Shown here: positions 48,190 through 60,318 of the stretch, piece by piece
Layout: every line of letters starts with the position of its first letter
Position numbering within the stretch: the first letter of the stretch is position 1
Assembly: GCA_029255685.2 (NCBI GenBank)
Contig: CM055312.2
Coordinates: 28,986,203 to 29,050,202 of the forward strand
Source: Silene conica
Lineage: Eukaryota; Streptophyta; Magnoliopsida; Caryophyllales; Caryophyllaceae
Reading direction: 5' to 3'
DNA length: 64,000 nt
Made by a program: the position numbers and the translations under genes
The notes under the pieces: model-generated
What the model was told of the DNA's origin: nothing
Databases searched by the model: none
The model's input: the letters and a program-made list of their open reading frames with translations, nothing else

Positions 48190-48625
48190 AAGTTATGTAA
48201 TGGAGTTAGGAACTATGACTAGGATTAAGTTATAGTTTTGGTGTGAAATGTTGTGGTAGAACTGTGATTTGGATTAGGTCACAGTTTGGTATGCCTTGTA
48301 TTGTGGTAGAACTGTAATTTGGATTAGGTTGCAGTTTTGCTTGCCTTTGTATTTGAGGTATATTGTTGTAGGGCTGTGATTTGGATTAGGTCACAGTTCT
48401 GTGTTGCCTTTGTATTATGGGGTATGTTTGGTGGAACTGTAATTTGGATTAGGTTACAGTTCTGCTTGCCTTTGTATTTTGAGGTGTATTGTATTGAGGC
48501 TGTGATTGGGATTAGGTCACAGTCTTTGCTGGCCTTTGTATTTTGAGGTATATTGTATTGGGGCTGTGATTGGGATTAGGTCACAGTCTTTGCTTGCCTA
48601 TGTATTTTGAGGTGTGTTTATACTT
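48190..48625. repeat. Minisatellite of about 62 bp in the gypsy LTR
   Basis: About seven units containing CTGTGATTTGGATTAGGTCA then CAGTT, a variable segment and GCCTTTGTATT. The repeat is also present at 53340-53670 in the right LTR with one unit fewer. Confidence 0.88.
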
Positions 48626-49658
48626 GTGGATTGTATTTGCTGAGGCTATGTATTTATGCCGTGGTTGTTTAATGGAGTCTCCATATGAGTTTTCCCTTGC
48701 AGTGTGTATTTGTATCCTTCCATGCCTAGGTTTGGGGTTATGGTCTGATATTGCTGATGGTATATACTTGCCTGAGTAGGGGTACGGTGTTATATACTTA
48801 CTGTTGTACATCTGCTTGCCTAGAGTTGGTACAGTGTCAGATATGTATGTTGATAGTGATGAGTATATTACTTTGTTTATAGTGTTGTTCATCCAAGGCA
48901 TTGGATGACTCTTTAATTGGTTTCGTAAATGGTTTGGATTGAAAGACCCCCCGGCCGGGTAACCGGAAGGGAAACCGACTCTCCTTCCAAATAGTTTCCG
49001 AAGTTGGTTGAGAGCCTTGCATAGTATTGGCATGTTGATAAGAGTTCGAGATGTTGCTATATAAATGCTTCACATGATTGTTTATGTTGGAGTATGATAC
49101 TTGTTTACATGTTCTGTGTTGTATGACATTAGGTGGCTATGAGAACTCTAGTCACTCCCCACTGACTGTGGCGCACATGTTGTATGTGTGTAGGTACTTG
49201 ATGCTGTTCTTCAGGGGGTTACGTTGAGGCTAGCGAGCGATGATCCTTCATCGATGACTTTACCCATTCGTTAGCTAGACCATAGCTTCTGTTTTCCGTA
49301 TTTTGTGCCTGTAGGGATATGCTATCCCGGGCTGCTTTTGTATAGTACTTATATACTTATTTATGTTTTATCTTCCGCATGTTTAGTTTTGTTAAAACAT
49401 CTCGCATGTTTATTTATGTTAAAAAGTTTTAATTCCGCTGAAATTTTGGTACTTTGTATGTTTTATATTTCTGCTTTCGCGAGGGGTTTTACAGTTGGTA
49501 TCAGAGCATTATTGCTCCCGACGCACTCATGTAATCCCCAAACTTAACTTGACCAAAAACTTGAATAATGAATGAGATATTTGGGTAGACTTAAGGACAA
49601 GTGGTAGACTGTTTGTGATTGTTAATTGTTAGGTTAACACTGTTATCTCTTTTGAAAG

Positions 49659-50846
49659 ATGGTGAGACCCACGGCTGCTGATAACATTATGCTGCAAGCA
49701 ATCCATCACCTGCTTGAGACTCAGAGATAGCAAGCAGGGAATGTTCCACCTCCTCCACCGCCAGGCAACGAGGCTAATCGTCCTGGTAGCTTCTCTTGGA
49801 TAGCTTCGCAGATGTCCCGTAGCCATGTGAAGACTTATGGTGGTGAGGTTGATCCGGTAGCTCTTACCGAGTGGTTCAGGGAGATGGAAAAGAGCTTTAC
49901 CCTGTATTCGGTGGGTAGAGAGGATAGAGTGCGGCTAGCCACTCACTTTCTGACCCTTGAGGCCGATAGGTGGTGGGCATTGACTGGACCTACTTTCACT
50001 CTTGATCCTTTGTTCGATTGGGAGGCTTTTAAGGATAAGCTCGAGACGAGGTTTTATCCTAAGGAGCTCAGATCACAGCGACTCAAAGAATTCATGGATT
50101 TGAAACAAGGCAAGATGTCAGTTCAGGAGTTTACCGACCGATTCAACCAACTTGCTCATTTCGCATCGAGGTTTGTCAGAGATGAGGCTGAGAGAGTCTA
50201 CTTTTACCGTGGGAAGCTAGGACCGCGCATCGAGAGCATGGTTCGTCGTGACTCGACTTCTTTCGTTGAGGTTTATGATGATGCTATTTGGGCAGAGAGT
50301 TCCATCCGAGCCATAGATGTTGAGATTAGAGTTTCTTCTTCTTTTGCTCCCTCTTCCTCACAGACTTCCTCCCGTGAGAAGAGATCCTTTGATCCTTCAC
50401 CTGATTCTCCAGTACCTCAGTTTAAGAAGTTCAAGAGGTTCGACCCATCTAAGGTCAAGGAACCGGTGCCTGTACCTAATGCTCCTCTGAAGTGTTTCAA
50501 GTGTCATAAGGATCTTCACCTTGGAGTTGACTGCAACGGCGACCCCTACACCTGCTTTGCCTGCAACAAGACCGGACATCGCTCCTTCGAGTGTCCTGAG
50601 AGGAAGGTTGTCGCTGGTAGAGCTGCTACTGCTGCTGGTGCAGTTCAGAGACCGAAGCCCAAGGGTACCGTGTACGTGATGAGTCGTGCTGCAGCCGAGG
50701 CTTACCCTCACCTAGTCACCGGTATGTCTCCATTGATGCTTTCATTTTTGCCGAATAAGCGTTGTCTTGAGCTCAACCTTGTTCTTCCTTCGTGTCCCTC
50801 ACAGAAATTTTCCTCCTTAACCGCTTCCTTTCTCTTCCCCCTTTGA
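49659..50846 (+). CDS. gypsy gag region with two zinc knuckles
   Basis: Carries the retrotransposon gag core (VDPVALTEWFREMEKSF, ATHFLTLEADRWW, FKDKLETRFYPKELRSQR, FMDLKQGKMSVQEFTDRFNQ) and two zinc knuckles (CFKCHKDLHLGVDC and CFACNKTGHRSFEC). The sequence after the second knuckle soon stops resembling gag-pol. No protease motif is evident. A fossil with about one break. Confidence 0.88.
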
Positions 50847-51322
50847 CTTCTTTGGGAATTTCCTTCTTTTTGTGGTTGTAAACCTCTTTTGTTTTACAAA
50901 TTTTATTGGTTCAACGTTTGAAAGATCTAAAAAGTTGATTTTAGCAAAACCTGGTTTTGAGAAGTTGGATAATTTTTCAGTTTTGATGGATTTCAACGTT
51001 GATTTGTCATTTGAACTCGTTATTGGAGACGTCTGATAAACTGTACTATGCCTATCAACACCGGATCAGTCTAAATTTTGAAACTCTTCATTGATTTTCA
51101 CCTTGGCTTTGCCTTCGGACTAGAATGTCAGGTTCTTGAATGCGCAACGAGAACCCCAACGTTCCTTGATGGAGGCTCGACTACGGTTTTTGCTTTTGAT
51201 ATTTTTGGAAAGAAGCCTAAGCTTTTGTATATCAAGGTTTCGGTGAAAGTTTTAATTGTTAATGTTGTCCTTGTAACTGCTTTCAAGTTTCGAGGACGAA
51301 ACTTTTTAAAAGATGGGGTGAT
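50847..51322 (+). other. Remnant 3' interior of the gypsy element
   Basis: Short non-coding stretch between gag and the right LTR. It ends with TTTCGAGGACGAAAC and a purine tract, matching the reverse complement of the same position in the right-edge chromovirus (63424-63450). The whole pol region is absent. Confidence 0.7.
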
Positions 51323-54300
51323 TGTAACAACCCGTATTTTTATAAAAGTAATTTTAATCATTTAAAAGTAGTTTACGGAATTTAATAATATTTTAATTAT
51401 AAGTCGTGAGCTTTATTTTAAGAAATGTCGTTAAGTCCGTCTTGAGTTGTTTAATTTAAAGATGTCACGTTTACTTGGTAATTTACGTTTTAAGAATTTC
51501 CGCTCCTCACATTTTTACAAAACCGACTCAAGTGAAATATAAAGTACACCACTCACTTCTTTTCCACGTTACTTCTTCTTCACCAAAGAAAAAGAATACA
51601 GTGACTTGTTCTCCATTTTTGCTCTTTCTCAACTTCACAAAATCATCATCCGTTTTCTCATCTCAACTCCGTTTGACTCGAGGTTTTCACCATCGCATTC
51701 CTCTCTTCATTTCCGTTCTTTCTATCTCTTTCTTTTTCCGTTTCGTCAAAGTTGATTTCTGGGCTGTTTTGAGGAGAACTCGAGATTACCCTCTTATAAC
51801 CCGTTTTTGTTGTTTGTAGGTGTCGACATTGACGACCCGGATAAGGATTCGTATATTGTTCAAGATTAGAAGTGAAGAAATCGCTCTTTAAGGTGACGAT
51901 AATGAGAAAACTCGTCCTTTTGTCTAAATTAGCACTTTATGTGATTGTTGATATGTTTTGATGAATGTTAGACAATCTTTGAGTTCCTAATGTTCTTATA
52001 ATGTTTTATAAACTGGTTTTATGAAGTTTTATTGATGAATTTGATGAGGAATGAGATCTAAAGTGTATACATGTTAAGACCGGTTTAATTTGTGATTTTG
52101 TTGTTAAGCTACGGAATAATGGTTTGGATACATGTTCATATGTTTATTTGATGTGGTAAACATGCTCGGATTGTCGAATTATTGCTTGGAGACATGTATA
52201 GGAAGGATTCGTAAAGGATTGGGAATGATTTCAATGTCGATTTATGCGATTTCGTGGCTCAGGGACTCTGAGCCGGTCGACCGACCGGCGGCCGACCAGC
52301 TAGCTCAGAGCCCCATTCGTGGTATGCTGTCTTTGCGGGAAAAATTTGGAAAAAAGGGTCCCCAGCCGGTGGACCGGCAGCCGGCCGGCCGGCTGGGAGA
52401 CCCTTAATGTTTTTTTGTTCTGTCGGCTTGTAACACCCCAAGAGTATGAGAGGAAAGTCGTCCCACATCGGTAGAATGTGAGGCTTGTGATATGTTTATA
52501 ATAACTTCCACCCACCACTTAGTAACAAGGCCTTGTGCTTTTGGACTTAAGTGAGGACAATTAACGGGCCCAAAAGTGCACACCCATCTTATTGGGTTTG
52601 TGTTACGACGGTGGCTGGTCGGGTTGTTACAAATGGTATCAGAGCGACCCTGCGACCGTGTGGTGAGCCTGTGGTCGGGAGTACCCGGGTCACACACCTA
52701 GCGGGGGAAGATTCTGGCCCTGGCTGTAGTCAAGTTTGAGGCACAACGAGGACGTTGTGTTCTTGAAGTAGGGGAGTTTGTAACACCCCAAGAGTATGAG
52801 AGGAAAGTCGTCCCACATCGGTAGAATGTGAGGCTTGTGATATGTTTATAATAGCTTCCACCCACCACTTAGTAACAAGGCCTTGTGCTTTTGGACTTAA
52901 GTGAGGACAATTAACGGGCCCAAAAGTGCACACCCATCTTATTGGGTTTGTGTTACGACGGTGGCGGGTCGGGTTGTTACACGGCTAGAGGGTAAGGACT
53001 CTCAGCCAGTTGACCGGCCGCCTGTGGCCAACCGGCTGAGAGCCCCTGTTAGTATTATTTGCTTCATAACTTATGAATTTCAAGTCGGATTGTATTGATT
53101 CCTTTTTCGTATGCTTCGTATGCTTGTTTAAGGTCCCCGAGGTTCGGGCGGCACTATATTGGGTTCGGGAATAGAGTGAGGATAGAGACCCCCCGGTCGG
53201 GCAACCGAAAGGGAAACCGGCTCTCCCTCGGCTTAATTCCCGGGGTCAATTAAGTGTTGGTTTGAGTATACGTCGTTGCATAGCTAGTTATGAATTGAGT
53301 AAGTTCTGTAATGGAGTTAGGAACTATGACTAGGATTAAGTTATAGTTTTGGTGTGAAATGTTGTGGTAGAACTGTAATTTGGATTAGGTTGCAGTTTTG
53401 CTTGCCTTTGTATTTGAGGTGTATTGTTGTAGGGCTGTGATTTGGATTAGGTCACAGTTCTGTGTTGCCTTTGTATTATGGGGTATGTTTGGTGGAACTG
53501 TAATTTGGATTAGGTTATAGTTCTGCTTGCCTTTGTATTTTGAGGTGTATTGTATTGAGGCTGTGATTGGGATTAGGTCACAGTCTTTGCTGGCCTTTGT
53601 ATTTTGAGGTATATTGTATTGGGGCTGTGATTGGGATTAGGTCACAGTCTTTGCTTGCCTATATATTTTGAGGTGTGTTTATACTTGTGGATTGTATTTG
53701 CTGAGGCTATGTATTTATGCCGTGGTTGTTTAATGGAGTCTCCATATGAGTTTTCCCTTGCAGTGTGTATTTGTATCCTTCCATGCCAAGGTTTGGGGTT
53801 ATGGTCTGATATTGCTGATGGTATATACTTGCCTGAGTAGGGGTACGGTGTTATATACTTACTGTTGTACATCTGCTTGCCTAGAGTTGGTACAGTGTCA
53901 GATATGTATGTTGATAGTGATGAGTATATTACTTTGTTTATAGTGTTGTTCATCCAAGGCATTGGATGACTCTTTAATTTGTTTCGTAAATGGTTTGGAT
54001 TGAAAGACCCCTCGGCCGGGTAACCGGAAGGGAAACCGACTCTCCTTCCAAATAGTTTCCGAAGTTGGTTGAGAGCCTTGCATAGTATTGGCATGTTGAT
54101 AAGAGTTCGAGATGTTGCTATATAAATGCTTCACATGATTGTTTATGTTGGAGTATGATACTTGTTTACATGTTCTGTGTTGTATGACATTAGGTGGCTA
54201 TGAGAACTCTAGTCACTCCCCACTGACTGTGGCGCACATGTTGTATGTGTGTAGGTACTTGATGCTGTTCTTCAGGGGGTTACGTTGAGGCTAGCGAGCG

Positions 54301-54554
54301 ATGATCCTTCATCGATGACTTTACCCATTCGTTAGCTAGACCATAGCTTCTGTTTTCCGTATTTTGTGCCTGTAGGGATATGCTATCCCGGGCTGCTTTT
54401 GTATAGTACTTATATACTTATTTATGTTTTATCTTCCGCATGTTTAGTTTTGTTAAAACACCTCGCATGTTTATTTATGTTAAAAAGTTTTAATTCCGCT
54501 GAAATTTTGGTACTTTGTATGTTTTATATTTCCGCTTTCGCGAGGGGTTTTACA
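51323..54554 (+). repeat. Right LTR of the gag-only gypsy element, interrupted by a TRIM
   Basis: Closely matches 46691-49493 and is split at 52428 by the TRIM. It lacks a stretch of about 100 bp containing one of the GC-rich hairpin units, and has one minisatellite unit fewer. Confidence 0.9.
52429..52981 (+). mobile_element. TRIM, copy 2, inside the gypsy right LTR
   Basis: A 553-bp element with two 203-bp LTRs (52429-52631 and 52779-52981), edges TGTAACACCCCAAGAG and GGTCGGGTTGTTACA, and a target duplication CGGCT at 52424-52428 and 52982-52986. A primer-binding site (ATGGTATCAGAGCGACC) follows the first LTR; a purine tract (GAAGTAGGGGAGTT) precedes the second. The two LTRs differ by only a couple of bases, so it is young. 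The left gypsy LTR preserves the empty site (GTCGGCTAGAGGG). Same family as 42569-43122, opposite strand. Confidence 0.95.
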
Positions 54555-55880
54555 TTCATTGGTAAGGGTGGTAAAAATCTTATTTGCACCTTGTGAAATG
54601 AAGCGGTGCTGCAAATTGCTTTCAATTGCATAAATAAGTACATTCTTAATCGCACCAGCTTCACGAACGAACTCATCATATGCATTTCGTTGGGCTCCAG
54701 TCCTAGTAGTTGGTTCAGCCGGCATTGGCTCAACCAAATACTTTAATTTACCATCAACAATGGCAACATTCCGTAATGCTGCCTCCCAATCGGTAAAGTT
54801 ACTCTCATCATTCTTAAGGCGGGATTTCTAATTGTAGGAGACGTGGTCCATAAAGGAGCGTAACCACGACTCCCCGGTGAGGGTGGCGCTAGGGCCCGGA
54901 GTTGCATTTGCATCAGTCATTTTTAATAGCAGATATTAAATGATCTACAAATGAGAAAATTAATAAACATGAGTAAATCATTGAATTTAAAATCTTTTTT
55001 AAACAAAGATATACGACATAATATATTCGATCTCACTCAAAGAATTATATAATGTATCCCAAGACCCAAATCCCGATTTGGTGAGTTAACCCTTTAACTG
55101 GTTCTACATTAGAACTCTCAGTCGACAAATTTCTTAAATTTATCTATTAGTCCACAATGACTTCAATAACTTGATTGAATCATTGTGTTGAGTTCAACTA
55201 GGTCACAACACACTACTTACCCGAGGTAGAAGGGGTCCATATGGAGATAACAACAGGTCCTATATGACCACCGACGAACAAGAGATTCATAGTTGTTTGA
55301 TCTAAAAAGGCTAATTTCTCAATTTTATGTAGAGTGAGATCCCATCACTATTTTAAACTCATGTAAGTGAACTATTTGAGATGAAAAGGAATAAGTTATG
55401 GCATATATAAAACATCAAATGTCAAAATGCAAAATAATCTACATGAGTCATTTTACATGCATATAGGTGGTTTGCTTTAGGCGGAATATAATGACATGCA
55501 ACATTCAAGCAATGAAGAAAAGAACATAAAACATAAAATCCTAGTGTGGCCTATCCTATGAAAAACAGTAAATACAACTTGGAATCCAATCACATGGACC
55601 ATAGAAGCTTCATGGATCACCGTTCTTCATCTCGTGATGTAAATTGGAAATAGAGACCCGGACGCACCAAACTCCTTTTCTTCTTCTTCTTTATTCTAAG
55701 CTATTACAATGCAAATCCTATTTACATTTGATCTAAAATAAAGAATGAATAAAATACATAGCGGAGATGCGAGATCTCATAAATTACATCAATTGATTAC
55801 TTTCCACCATTACCGAAAATTAACCCAAAATCTAAAGCCACACTAGATTAGATAATTGAACTTGACAACAATTGTAAAAA
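54555..55880 (-). mobile_element. Minus-strand copia gag start and leader, partial
   Basis: On the minus strand gag begins with ATG at 54920 and shows gag motifs (VREAGAIKNVLIYAIESNLQ, RFISQGANKIFTTLTNE) parallel to the Angela-type gag. Upstream lies a leader (54921 to about 55880) with the block GGATAGGCCACACTAGGA and TTCCGCCTAAAGCAAACCACC, shared with 45890-46010 (other strand) and with the Angela leader. No LTR follows on the right; the element is cut near 55880. A broken fossil. Confidence 0.8.
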
Positions 55881-56490
55881 TAATAGAGTAAATTATCAAT
55901 TACACCCACCTCAAATCCACTTTTTTAAACTTACTCCCACCTTAATTTTTTTTAATAAATTACACCCAAATTAATCGATTAATTTACAATTTGCACCCAA
56001 AATCATTTTCCGACCTAATTTCCGTCAATTTTGAAATTTTTCCGACAAATTAAAATTTTTAGGATATTGTGCCCTTCCCTCCTCTTTTTTAATCTCTTCT
56101 TTCATCTTCTTCATCCTTCAATCTTCATCTTCTTCATCCTTCAATCTTCATCTTTCTTCATGATTCATTCTCCTCTTTTTCATAGTTTTCACTCATTCTC
56201 CCCAAATTTCAATTTCATTTTCCCAATTTTATTTTCCCCAATTTCTATTTCATTTTTCTCAATTTCATTTTCATTTCCCCCAAATTCATTGTTGGGGAAA
56301 ATAATATTAAAAAGAAAAATGATTTGCTGCCTATATTATCCCCAGAAAATAGACAAGCAAAGACTCAGATTAATTAATGAAAAATCTCATCAACCTCCAA
56401 CTCTGGTTAGTGTGTTCGTCTGTGAGCTATGCGAATTCAACACCCTCTTGGGGCAAGACATGTGCATGCAACAGCGGGAGACAAATGAGG
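55881..56490. other. Possible truncated Mutator-like MITE end and CT-rich stretch
   Basis: From about 55888 the sequence GAGTAAATTATCAATTACAC resembles the outer end of the Mutator-like MITE at 38273 (GAGTAAATTAATAATTAC), followed by similar short-phrase repeats (ACTCCCACCTT, ATTACACCC). No matching opposite end was found before 56490. A CT-rich block with repeated CTTCATCCTTCAATCTTCAT lies at 56100-56160. No gene is seen. Confidence 0.45.
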
Positions 56491-57363
56491 TGTAACACCC
56501 CCATTTACTTAAGAGCCTTTAGCAAGGTATTCTCAAATAAATAGAGCTGTTACCATATCGGAATGTCCGAGGTAGTGAATAACAAAGTAATCAAACCAAA
56601 GTACTTTATATAAAAAATGATTAAATTTAAACTTCTGATATTACAACTATTACGCAAAGAATAACAGTACAACTGATACATCTAAGTATGTGATCTAATT
56701 CTAAGTAGGTCCAAGCCATGTCTCTCTCCTTGCCCAAGCTCCTAGTCCATCTGTCTCTGACCTGTAGAATCAACTCCCCATTCCGGATCATCGTAGGTGT
56801 ACACGAATACACTGTCAACCTCGCGGTTGAGTAGGATAACGCAAAATAAATAATGCAACAAATATGATATGCAAATGCCATGATATGCTCGAGCTCAATC
56901 ACAATCTCAATCTCAAACCCGTAACACCCAGCCATACCGAACCTCCCGGCAGACTATAATCGGCCGTCGCCGAACACCAGCTCAATAGCTGATAAGACAC
57001 CAGGCCTGGTCTGCAGAACCACCCTGGGCTTTATATCAGAACAATATCTGATCTATATCTTTCTCAGTAACCAATGCATATGCCATGCTCATGAATGCAA
57101 CACTAGAATAAATAACCACAAAATACTATGCTCATATAACTCATACTTGCATCCATAATATACAAGGCTACATCCATTCATAACACATCACAGAGTAAAC
57201 ATCCATTCATAACACTTCATAGAGTATAGTGTCAGTGTATCCTACCTGGATAGCAATATAATCCAATAGCAAGCCAGCGAGTTAACAGAATAATGGCACC
57301 TCAAAAACGTCACCTAACAATATAATATACACAATCACTAACTAACACAATTATGTAAACTAA

Positions 57364-57405
<42 letters not shown>

Positions 57406-57780
57406 TCCGGTGAGAACCACCTTACAATGAGAACTTTGTGAGAACTCTACCTTACGGACTTTTTTAAAAAAAAATTAATGACATAATTGGATTCGGCATG
57501 ACATTTTCTAGCTAGAGAACATATTTCATGGTCTAGAAAATAAATACTAGTGACGGAAATCAAGGTGAGATACGTTTTATTTATTTGCATGCACCTACTA
57601 TCTATTTTTTCGTATCTATCATTTTTTCGCCACTAGTATTTATTTTCTAGACCAAGAATTATGTTCTATGGCCATAAAATTCCATGCCGAATCCAATTAT
57701 GTCATTAATTTTTTTAAAAAAACTCCATAAGAAAGAGTTCTCACCGGTTTTCATTGTAAGACGGTTCTCACCGGATCCCA

Positions 57781-57817
<37 letters not shown>

Positions 57818-58052
57818 CAATTTATTATTTAAATAGTATATCACGCATAACGAGACCGCATAAACATTTCTACTTCAATTAAATAATCGAATATAGAAAA
57901 TATCATTGAACTATTGGTAACCGTCACATATTCTTGTACAAAATCACTTAACACTTATTTAAGTCACATATCATAAACAACCTTTAATAACAATCAACTA
58001 ATTATATTATGCAATAATAATAATAATAATATTACTAATAAATACAAGAGTA

Positions 58053-58087
<35 letters not shown>

Positions 58088-59255
58088 TAATATACTAATA
58101 ATGTAGTACGGCAACTACCTCCACCATACTAATAATAATAATAGTAATATAATAATAATAATGATAATAATAATAATAATCAAAGCACAACACTAGCAAT
58201 CCAACAATGACAACAATCAAAAATTCAAAACACGTATAACAGCTAACAGACCCCCGACACCGTACCCCTGACAACCCCCTTTCAACACCCCTTCGCCACC
58301 TTCTCGACACCTGAACCACCACCACGACATGGTGGTTTCCACCACCGCACCATGGCGCAGCCACCAACGCTCATAACCACCCCTGACTCAACCCCAGCAG
58401 CCCTCAAATCCAGTACAAAAGCCGCACCTACACAACCGTGAACTGCAACGCCACTGCACCTGTGGTTTTCCTACCTTTGTAAACCCGTCTGTAGCCGCCA
58501 CTATCACCACCCTATCCACCACATGTCACTACCATGGACGTCACTCACCACCCACGACCCCCTGTTGGTAACTACCAGACCTCACCACCACCTTAACCTC
58601 CTGCAAAACACCCTCAACGTAAGCCATCTCGCGCGTCCCTGTTTCCCTCTATTTCTGTTCGTGTTTAACAGCCCCCTAAAACCACTGTCAAAAGAACTTC
58701 CCCGACCACCAGGAACCACCCTACCACCACCAGCGCAGCCTATAACCACTCTACTACTCACTCGCAACAAGAACTAACCCAACCATGATTTAAAACGCAG
58801 TACATAACGAAGCAAAGTATAAGAAGCGGAAACAACGTATAGCTACTGTCGACTTTACTGGTGGTTTTCGTGACACCTACGATGGTTCTAGGGCTGATCT
58901 ATGGTGGTAAGCACGCTAAGGGTTGTACAAGGATTATCCACCAACGTATACTCTAACTCAAAGGTCTGATTAAGCGTGAGAAAACGTGAGGAACTTACGT
59001 TGAACAAGCGATGAGGATGACGATCGTGCTGGCTGTTCATGCTCTGATTTCTTTCCCTTTTGTTCCCCTCTAACCCACGGATGTAAACAAGTAATTATCG
59101 CTTTAGGTTTGGTTGGTGTAGGGACAGACGAGATGTAGGCGTGAGTAGGGTTTTTGTTTAGTCGATGGAGGAGGCAGGCAACGTGAGAAAGAATAAGGTT
59201 TTTATGTCGATGGTAGGTTACTCATATTGTTTATATTTGAAGAAATATGGTATCG
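56491..59255 (-). mobile_element. Chromovirus-type gypsy LTR, step A of a three-step stair
   Basis: Starts TGTAACACCCCCATTTACTT, as do the next two LTRs, with the related GTTACCATATCGG..CCGAGG block following. It continues to 59255, where LTR B begins. It contains a hairpin MITE (57402-57779), TA runs and AAT microsatellites (58010-58090, 58135-58180). Orientation is inferred as minus from the right-edge element. If B inserted into A, the rest of A lies beyond the window. A frame on the plus strand at 58523 is threonine/proline low-complexity. Confidence 0.7.
57402..57779. mobile_element. Full-length fold-back MITE in a TA microsatellite
   Basis: A 378-bp element whose two halves are near-complete reverse complements: GAGATCCGGTGAGAACC at the left end pairs with GGTTCTCACCGGATCCC at the right, AATGACATAATTGGATTCGG pairs with CCGAATCCAATTATGTCATT, and further inside CTAGAAAATAAATACTAGTG pairs with CACTAGTATTTATTTTCTAG. 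TA runs flank it (57369-57401 and 57785-57812). There is no coding capacity. The superfamily is not certain; the flanking TA runs would fit TA target duplication but also hide it. Confidence 0.82.
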
Positions 59256-60286
59256 TGTAACACCCCCATTTATTTAAGGGCCTGTACTAGGACTCCTCAG
59301 ATAAATAACGGTGTTACCATCTCGGTTTCCCGAGGCAGTAGATACAAAGGGAAAGATAAGCAGTACTTCAATTAAAATTAAACTCATGTCATGATCATAC
59401 AACTGTATCCGAAAGTCTTAACAAAAGGAATAAAATAAAATACAACTCATGCTAGACAGACTAAGGTGATCTAGACTCTAGTCTGGTCCGGATCCAAGCT
59501 CTTTCTCCCATAGCTCCCCCTTAGTCTCAGTCACCTGTCAATCTGCTCCCCAATAATTTGGTTCATCACAAGTGATCACGAATACATAGGGTCAACCACG
59601 AGGTTGAGTAGAGAAATACTGTAAACAAACCACATTGCTATAAATAGAAAGTCGAACTTCTCCACTCCGGATCACAAGGCCCATAATACTCCACACCATT
59701 CACAGACCCTTTATCTCCGCACCAAACACAGACCCTTTATCTCCGCACCAATCACAGACCCTTTATCTCCGCACCAATCACAGACCCTTTATATTCACAT
59801 CGTATTATATCACAGATTAATATAGATAACACAATATAACGATCACATGATATTATATCACAAACATGCTTAAAACCGAATAAGAACAGTTTACACATCA
59901 TCATATACCAGTATTTTCCCCTACCTGAATTAGCAGGAAACGCAGATAACCCGAAGCTTGTCAGAATTGTTCCACGCGAAACTCGCTACCTAAATAGATA
60001 TACGTAACGAATTAACAATCTTCCCGAACCACCACGACCATACTTACTATAAATAGCAACTTTCCATATTGGGAAAGTTTCCCTAAATAGAAACTTCCCA
60101 AATATAGTAACTTCCAATTATAGTCGCTCCCATGACTTACATAAATCCCGACTCGCACATCAAATAACACGACCCAAAAACGTAAGAAAATAATACAACA
60201 CTAATTATAATTAAGGTAATAATATTACTAACATTAATATTAATATCTCAACAAAATCATAATTTTAACTAAATAAAAATAATAAC

Positions 60287-60318
<32 letters not shown>

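Larger units (their letters stand above)
46691..49493 (+). repeat. Left LTR of the gag-only gypsy element
   Basis: 2803 bp. Internal landmarks are a C/T-rich block, a cluster of GC-rich hairpins (47630-47935), two CCGGGTAACCGG-like blocks (48077 and 48950) and a minisatellite (48190-48625). Confidence 0.9.
46691..54554 (+). mobile_element. Gag-only gypsy (chromovirus-like) element
   Basis: LTRs 46691-49493 and 51323-54554 start TGTAACA(G/A)CCCGTATTTT and end GCGAGGGGTTTTACA. A primer-binding site (TTGGTATCAGAGC) follows the left LTR; a purine tract (AAAGATGGGGTGAT) and the phrase TTTCGAGGACGAAAC precede the right one. The 1.83-kb interior holds only gag with zinc knuckles; no protease, reverse transcriptase or integrase, so it is non-autonomous or internally deleted. 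The right LTR holds a TRIM; without it the LTRs are about 2.7-2.8 kb and differ by about one percent plus a roughly 100-bp indel. Flanks are the two sides of one copia gag, but the 5-bp flanks (AATAT, TTCAT) do not match. Broken. Confidence 0.88.

Noticed and set aside
58523-58777. Threonine/proline-rich frame and its minus-strand counterpart
   Set aside because: Low-complexity LTR sequence with no recognisable domain; similar frames appear in LTRs B and C (60356-60679, 62530-62889).
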